In this document: piece by piece, positions 57,347-64,000 of the stretch
Numbering within the stretch: the first letter of the stretch is position 1
Layout of the letters: each line of letters opens with the position of its first letter
From: Delphinapterus leucas
Taxonomy: Eukaryota; Chordata; Mammalia; Artiodactyla; Monodontidae
DNA length: 64,000 nucleotides
Direction of reading: 5' to 3'
Assembly (NCBI RefSeq): GCF_002288925.2
Contig: NW_022098094.1
Span: 1,191,865 to 1,255,864, forward strand
Notes under the pieces: generated by a model
Told to the model about the DNA's origin: nothing
What the model saw: only the letters and a program-made list of their open reading frames with translations
The model's database searches: none
Made by a program: the position numbers and the translations under genes

Positions 57347-59537
57347 TAAGTTCTGCCTCTTTGTAGAAATCAAAGAGTACAAGGGAAATTTCTCTTTTGT
57401 TAACAAGGAAGTTTTTGTTCTGTGAGTGGTACACTTCACTCAGGACCGACCTCACCAGCCACTTGACACGCCGCCATCTTGGATGCTCCGAGCAGGAGAC
57501 GTGGTTTAAGTTGAACAGGTGTGGGGCCCCAGGAGGGAATGTCGTCTTTAGAGGTAGAGCTGACCTGGCAGCCACAGTCGACACAACTGGGGAAAGTGTC
57601 AGCAGAGAGCAGATGAGCGGAAGGCTCTCTGGAGAGAAGAGCGTGGGTAATGAGGAAGCCGCAGGCCAGATGGCCTAAGGCACTTCTCCTGACCCCAGGT
57701 GAAGAGAGAGCTGTGGGTGGAGGACACTGGTTGGAGATTAAAGTCCTCAGAACATCCTCGGGCCTCTTGATGTTCTCAGCGCTGTGGCCCTGGAGGCATT
57801 TCCAGAGGACAGGGGGTTGATCTTCTAAGGGAAAGGTTGCTGAGGTGAGTTAAGGAAACACTCCCAACTACCCAAAGTCCACCCCTCTCTCTTCCACACG
57901 GGTGTCTCCAAATAGATGACTTTGGGCATTTCTACGAAACTGATGGCAGAGAGACGACAGCTGGGTGCTGAATGGTGTAGCCGTACCGTACACCTGAATC
58001 CCGTAATCCATCTCTCCCTGAAATGTGCCTACACGGCATCCTCGGGGCAACACATGCCAGGAAATGCCATATTTTAGAACTTCAGTGCCCACTCCCAGAT
58101 CTGTGAGGAAGGCAGCGTGCGGCCCAACAGCAATGCCACGGAGAGGCACTTAGTGACAAGCACTGATGAATCCCTATCGAAATGAGATCATTTCCGTGCA
58201 TTCCTCGACATATTTGTGTTTACACTGAAAGAGCAAAAACACATTATATTAGTAGGAATTTAATTTTACTCTTTGAGCAAAGTAAGTGATGTAACTAGCT
58301 AAAAGGAATGCAAAAGCAATTTGCAAACATGCAATTGCTTTAAGGAATAAACGCACAATGATGTTATTAAGATTATCATCAAAATTCAATTAAATATTCA
58401 CTAGTTTTTAGTTATGAGAAGGAGCACATAAACAGAAGTGAAATGCTGGCCAACTGTTAAATAATAATTAGTGGAAGCAATGTTTCCTGATTCCACCCTG
58501 GAAGTTAGTGAAGCTTTTCAAATAAATTTTATAAAAGCAAATTTAAAAACCACCTGGAGTTTCATTCAACATGCCTTGGGAATTTAAACTCTCTTTCACA
58601 GATGAGAGTTTAAGCATTTTTCTGCTGTGTGCAAAAAGTTTTCCTTTTTACTTCCTGTCGAAATGGTTACTTTCACCCATATATGGCTCCAAACACATAA
58701 ACCATTTCAGAGTGCCTGTCGAAATTATTCACTCTTGTCCTAGAGCTAATTTTGGATTTTCACTCCTAACAATATCTTCTGGGAACACTGTAAGTGAAAA
58801 ATAGGATTGTAAGGCACATGTATATACCATGTAGCATTCTTGAACAGAAACCATACATGTTTTTGTATTTTGTTTATTTGTGTTTGGAACATCTGTGTAT
58901 AAGAAGCTGCCCATGACTATTGGGAAACACGTTTTTCAGCCGTGTGTGTGTGCTGGAGGACTTTGAACGCACTTGCAGATTTCAAAGCAAGGCAATATCT
59001 TTTTGGTGACATCAACTTCCATTCCTTTGTACTGGGAACTCACAGTCCTCGGAACAAAGTTAGGAGTGGATGCCAAAGGTTGTTTCACCTGTGAGTGTTT
59101 TTCCTGTAAGCCCAGTTAACCATGCATGGGGAGCTGACAGATTTGATAGTGAAGCAAGCATCCCCAGTTCTTACATGCCTCAGCATCAAGGCTAATTCCT
59201 CAGTTATCTTTAGAGCATGGCCAATTCCACGCAGAATCCCCATACCTACCAGCCTGCTCCTGTCCTCTTCGGCTGCCTGGTCATCCGGCAGTCGGAATAA
59301 AGCCAAATGGTCGATGCAAAATGCTCTGACCCTTGTGAGCATAACATGTGCTGACTAGTGTGTGTCACATACCCACAGCCAAAGCTTGCTGTGCCAGCCC
59401 CTCCAGAACTGTACAATCACGTGCTAAAGTTCTTAGGGACACACATATTGACAGACTGCTTTAATGGGTCTAAGGAGAGACTCTTTCCTGGGATTCCAAG
59501 AAGCGGGTCATTCAGAAAACAGAAAAGTAGATGAGAA
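57347..59537. other. 2.2-kb repeat-poor unique DNA
   Basis: No repeat recognised. It includes a YY1-like site at 57471-57482, a short frame at 57397-57678, and an AT-rich part at 58190-58560 with many homeodomain-like TAAT cores (ataataattag). A protein-like minus frame is at 59085-59342. Confidence 0.4.
57471..57482 (+). promoter_or_regulatory. YY1-like motif CCGCCATCTTGG
   Basis: It matches the YY1 core GCCATCTTG with flanking CCG. Such sites are frequent at promoters just after the start site, but no other promoter sign is seen here. Confidence 0.25.
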
Positions 59538-59539
59538 AT

Positions 59540-59614
59540 TTCTCTCTCTCTCTCTGTCTCTCTGTCTCACACACACACACACACAAACACACACACAAAC
59601 ACACACACACACAC
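59540..59614 (+). repeat. (TC)n-(AC)n compound microsatellite
   Basis: tctctctctctctctgtctc then cacacacacacacaca with aaac interruptions. Confidence 0.97.
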
Positions 59615-62239
59615 TGCAGTATATATGTTTCTACAGACACTGTAGAATGTTCCTTACAGTCTGTCCCTTCCCCCCATAATTCATATCACTGGGTAAATCT
59701 GATTTCCCCAACTTCACATATAAAAATAAATAAAAATGTTCTAAGATATCTCTTTTGCTTAAAAGTATTTAAAAACAATTCTGAATGGAAGATCGTGTTT
59801 TTAAGCTCTCACATTTTTTTCCTTCTGAGGGTGACATGTCACCATGTAAACTTGGACAAAGATCGTGGACAAGACCCTGGCCATGATAGAGTCTGCCCTT
59901 TGGGAGCGAGGCCATGCCAAAATAGATGGCAAAGGAAAACAATGCAGAGTGAACAATACTGGCCCCAAAATAGCAACAGGGTTGACAACCACAGCAGCAG
60001 GAATGGCTGCTCATCGTCTGCCAAGAGCTCCAGTTCTGGCCTGTCTCTCTGGAGGGACACACGGGACTTGGGGCCCACAAGCAAGCCAGCTGACAGCACA
60101 CCATTCAGAACCTCAAATCTGAAACACTGATAACAGCACTTGGGACAGAACCATCTTCCTGAGGAGCTTTCCAAGAAGAATGAATGAGCTGACTTCCCCA
60201 GGGATGCCGGGAGCTGGCAGGATGCAGCCACTGAGCACAGCCTCTGTTGCAGCAGGACCAGGAGACTCCAAGAAATAGGTCTAAGCGTCCCCAGCCACAA
60301 ATGAGGGAACTGAGACCAAAGCAAGACTGGCCCACAGTCTCACGGCTAGAAGCTCTTTCTACCAAACCATGGATCTACGGGTGTGTTGGGAGTTAGGGAA
60401 ACCTCAGACATCCTTAAGTAACATCCTCAACTGAAGACAGCACACAGATAAAACCACAGATGTCAAAGTAATCATCAGGCAGCTCACAGGGACACAGGGC
60501 ATGGAAGACACGTGGAAGAGAAGAGCCGTTGGACCAGGGATGGGGGAAGAAGCTGTCAGGAGGAGGCAGGATGCTCCCTGGAAGGGAAGCCTGAGAAAAG
60601 CAAGGGCCACAGGGGAGACAGTTCATGGTGGAAATAAGCCGAAGGAGAAGATGAGGATTTACAGCCCTTCACCATGTTCTAGGCTGGGAATTAGACTGGT
60701 GAGAAGCACCTAAGTACAACTGCAGGGGCTCAGGAACTGGAAAGATTGCAGCTTAGATCCCCAGCTAAGGGAAAGCCTAGAGAGATTTTGAGACCAGCAA
60801 GTGGGAAGTGAGAGTACCAGGTAGACCTCTGTCCTCCCCTGTAGGAGGATCCATGTCCCCATGATGCTGCCCAGAGTGGACAGGCCAGAGACCATGGATG
60901 ACCCAACTGTTGCTTTAATTTCAGTGGAAGCAGGAAATTATAGCCCCAGTTGCTGCCCAGCCCACGAGCTCTTGATAAGCAGAAGCAATTGAGGAGCTGA
61001 CTTGTATTTCTTAGGTTCTGCACGGGACCCAGAGATCCAAATTACTTCTAAATGTGAGGGATGGACCAAGTCATTCCTGAATGGATCGAAACCCTGACAT
61101 TAGCCCACTTCGGCCTCCCCAGCCTGTGCCTGATCAGGACCGGAACCCATGTCTGTGGCCATGAACACTCCTGAGGATGATACATTTTTCAAGAGCTATA
61201 TCCCCTACCCCAGGAACATCAGGCTTTAGCAGGAAAAAGCGTTAACATACTTTCAGCAGCATCTTAAGCAGTGTTCACGTGACTGAGTCCCAAATGAAGC
61301 ACAGAAGGAATAGAAGTGTCAGCACTGATCCCAGATATGTGGGGTCCAAGCAGGAGGCAGTTACAACCAAGTCTGACTCAGCCACACGTGTGCATCACTC
61401 ACATAGAAGGCCACCTTGAGCTATCAGTGACAGGAAAGCAGGGGTTTGCCCATTTTACTTGGCAATTACAGAATACCTACCACCACATTAGACACCGGTG
61501 TAGAACTATACTGAATGCAAATAAGATGTTAATTATTACAACTTAATGGTGTCTTTAGAGTGAAACTCTGGATGCATTTTTAGCCTACACTCGAGAGAGC
61601 AACACGGTCAGAAGGGAATTCTCTACGGGGATTTCGGAAGAGAAATGGTGAGAGTCCAGATGTTCCCGTGTAGGCAACAGGATTTGTAATTCGGGCACAA
61701 CCTCCACTCGGTGTTTGTCTGAGGTTCCCTTTTGCCAGAAAGTCCTCCTCCCTCTGATAAGATGCTGTTTCATTCTCACTCTGAGGGGAACGGACACCCA
61801 GTGAGTCAGCCAGGTGGCTTCCTCCAGGTAAGCCTGGAAGGTCCTTGAAGGGTGTCTCTGCACTGAGAATCACGTCTCCCTCCAAGACAGCCTGGGAGTA
61901 TTTCAGAAGTGAGTGGACTAGAGGCCTCAGTTCTCCTCCTGACCCCACCTTTGCCCTCAGAGCTCTGGACAATGTCGTCCAGCTGATCTGACTGGGGACT
62001 GTGTCTGGAATCCTTCAGCTGCTGAGTTACAGCAATTTTCACAAGTGGTAGCACCGAGGCAGGAGCCGTCCTACCCTGAAGGCAGCGTGGCGATGACTCA
62101 CCCAGATGAATCATTCCAGTGAGCTCTGTGAGGTCTCTGGGGGGCCAGGATCTAAACTGAGGGAGCATCAGACACCGATTGCGCAAAGAATACCAGCTCA
62201 ATTTCACGATTCCAGGAAAAGAACCATAGCGTTTTTCAC
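59615..62239. other. 2.6-kb unique DNA, no assigned gene
   Basis: 60270-60365 (aatgagggaactgagaccaa, agtctcacggctagaag) looks like a minus-strand MIR. The rest is unrecognised. Overlapping frames on both strands at 59531-60365 and 61580-62429 have no family resemblance. Confidence 0.4.
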
Positions 62240-62385
62240 TGGAAGAAGGCTTAGAGACCATGCAATTCAACGCCATTATTTTGTAGATGGGCAAATGCAA
62301 GTCCGAGATCAAATGGTCACTTGGTAGCCAAGCCAGGTGAAAGTTCAGGTCTTCTGATGTCCAGCTGTGACATTCTCTCTGCCAC
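62240..62385 (-). mobile_element. MIR-like old repeat, minus strand
   Basis: cgccattattttgtagatgg, gcaaatgcaagtccgagatc, agccaagccaggtgaaagtt and caggtcttctgatgtccagc follow the reverse-complement order of old MIR-type repeats. Family uncertain. Confidence 0.5.
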
Positions 62386-64000
62386 ACGGCTGTAGCACAC
62401 CTCTCAATCTTTGGGAAACCAATGTGCATCTGTGTTCGAGCTTTGGTGACAGGAGTGAATTATGACTTCCCTGGGCAAAAATGCAGCCCCAGTTATGCTG
62501 CTGGGCAAGCACTGTCCCTTCCATTAGGGAAGCTTAGGTTATAGCATCAATAATAAACAAGGCCACAGCTGCTGCCAAAACTGCTCACCAAAAGTTTCTT
62601 TCTTGGTATTAGAATAATGAGTGTATTTTCCCTAAGAACTTGTTTCTGGCAACGTGTACAAATAAAGCAACACACACAGTGACAAACTCTGCTGGTTAGT
62701 TTAGCTGATGACATTCTTGTTATTGAAACAGGAAGTGACTCAGCCACGACAGATCATATATTTTATTCCATTGTGTTGGCTCATTTGAAAAGAAAATAAC
62801 CTATCGCAAGGTAACAGCATTTGTTTTCTAAATAATACCTTTTCTTTGGAGAAAAATGTAACAGAGATGAACGCTTTGAGATTTTAATGAATGTTTTCTA
62901 AGAAATTAGGGGAGGCTTCCTCAATTGATATATCATCATTAAAGTAATGTGAAGTAAGTTTCATAAGTATTATACAGAATCAAATGAGTATTTTTAATAA
63001 AAGGAAATGCATGTTTAATATTTTTAAGGACATGGATTCTAGTATTTGACATACTGTTGTAAAACCTTTCACAACACTGAATAGCAGTATGACTGCTACT
63101 AACAGGAAGCTTACATTTGGTTAGGGGGACCTTTTAAGACATTAAAAGTTACTATGTTTTTAGATTTTACTAACTTTGGAATTTTTGCTCATTATGACCT
63201 GGGCTGAGCTGAAGTTTACCTTTGTCCACTAAACCTTTGCATCTACACAGTACAAATTAATAATATAAAAAATAAGTATTTCAAATGCTTAAGACATTTA
63301 AACAAATTTTTCACATAAACAGCTGAAGCTAATTGCCTATGAAATACTGAGAATATATGACAGTTCATGGGGGGATTTGAGAACAGTGCCTCTTCTACTG
63401 AAATGTGCTTAAAATAAATAATAAAGGATTTTTAAAAATTTGATCGTTTGATGTTCACAAAGTCCCTTGCCCAGCCCTTAAGTGATTCAAATAGAAAAGT
63501 TTCACTGATGATGGAGTTAGATGTGTGATATTTCTTGTCAATCGCTGGCTTTCCTAGTAGGGCAAACCTCCATCCGATGCATAATGTATTGGGGATGCTA
63601 TGGAGAGATTGTGGATGGCACGGTCTGGGGACCATTGATCCCACTGTGGGCTTCTTCCTGCTCAAGCAACAGAGGGCCAGCTGAAGGCCCTGCCTGGGTC
63701 ACAACCAGAACCAGAACCACAGCACATGTTCCCTGCCCATCCCTTTCTCTCAAAGTCTTGCCATCTCCCCTTGCTGGAGAATCAGGACGGCCCTGGTTCA
63801 ATTCTCTACAGATGCTCAGGCATTCAAAAGACGTAGGCTCTCTTTAATTTTTTTTCCTGCTTTTCCCTCCTTAAATCTCAGAATGAATAGTTTCCATCTG
63901 TAATTGTTAGTTTTATATTTTAAAATAGTGAACCAAGAAACTTAATGTCTCATTATCTCCAAAATGATTCGAGCATTCGCTGCATGCAACTATATTGATA
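62386..64000. other. AT-rich repeat-poor unique DNA
   Basis: No repeat or gene recognised. 62760-63440 is markedly AT-rich. Frames at 63432-63847 overlap on both strands and resemble nothing known. Confidence 0.45.

Overview
This window looks like intergenic or deep-intronic nuclear DNA from a cetacean (whale or dolphin; the exact lineage is not resolved). The main evidence is at least 13 copies of the CHR-type tRNA(Glu)-derived SINE, with head 'gggcttccctggtggcgcag', a 'gttcgtgccccggtccggga' core and an A-rich tail. Several have near-perfect target-site duplications (TSDs). There are also laurasiatherian-type L1 3' ends, a Tigger1-like DNA transposon, MIR, MER5-like and MLT1-type LTR copies. 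There is one 100-base run of N at 14791-14890.

I found no protein-coding gene, rRNA or tRNA gene, CRISPR array or operon that the sequence supports. The longest open frames are explained by antisense repeats, microsatellites or chance. Examples are the CA-repeat frame at 46058-46636, the frame antisense to an LTR at 53620-54234, and an unexplained 207-codon frame at 61806-62429. Three exon-like segments have plausible splice signals (17186-17288, 20089-20181 and 54612-54850). They are listed as candidates only.

Layout: 1-3100 holds small L1 3' tails with clear TSDs in unique DNA. 3578-4354 is a Tigger1-like element split by a SINE. 4494-8170 has an LTR fragment, MIRs and a MER5-like copy split by a SINE. 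8170-11250 is AT-rich, with only a weak MIR/L2-like match. 11256-18085 has two minus-strand MLT1-type LTRs, another old interspersed repeat, a MIR and a long L1 containing a SINE that spans the gap. 18086-29026 mixes SINEs, MIRs, old L1 and LTR fragments and one small CpG-rich patch. 29030-33090 is a 4-kb repeat-poor stretch. 33092-47221 holds SINEs, a 0.9-kb L1 with ORF2 remnants, an AT-dinucleotide tract between inverted L1 ends, and a complex CA microsatellite. 47222-57346 has two perfect hairpins, a 5'-inverted L1 with matching TSDs, an MLT1-type LTR, an exon-like ORF and two SINEs near the end of an L1. 57347-64000 is mostly unique DNA.

Nothing here works as a gene set. The window is best read as a record of successive retrotransposon insertions in unique DNA, some of which might be regulatory. 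Family names rest on recognition by eye and were not checked by a search.
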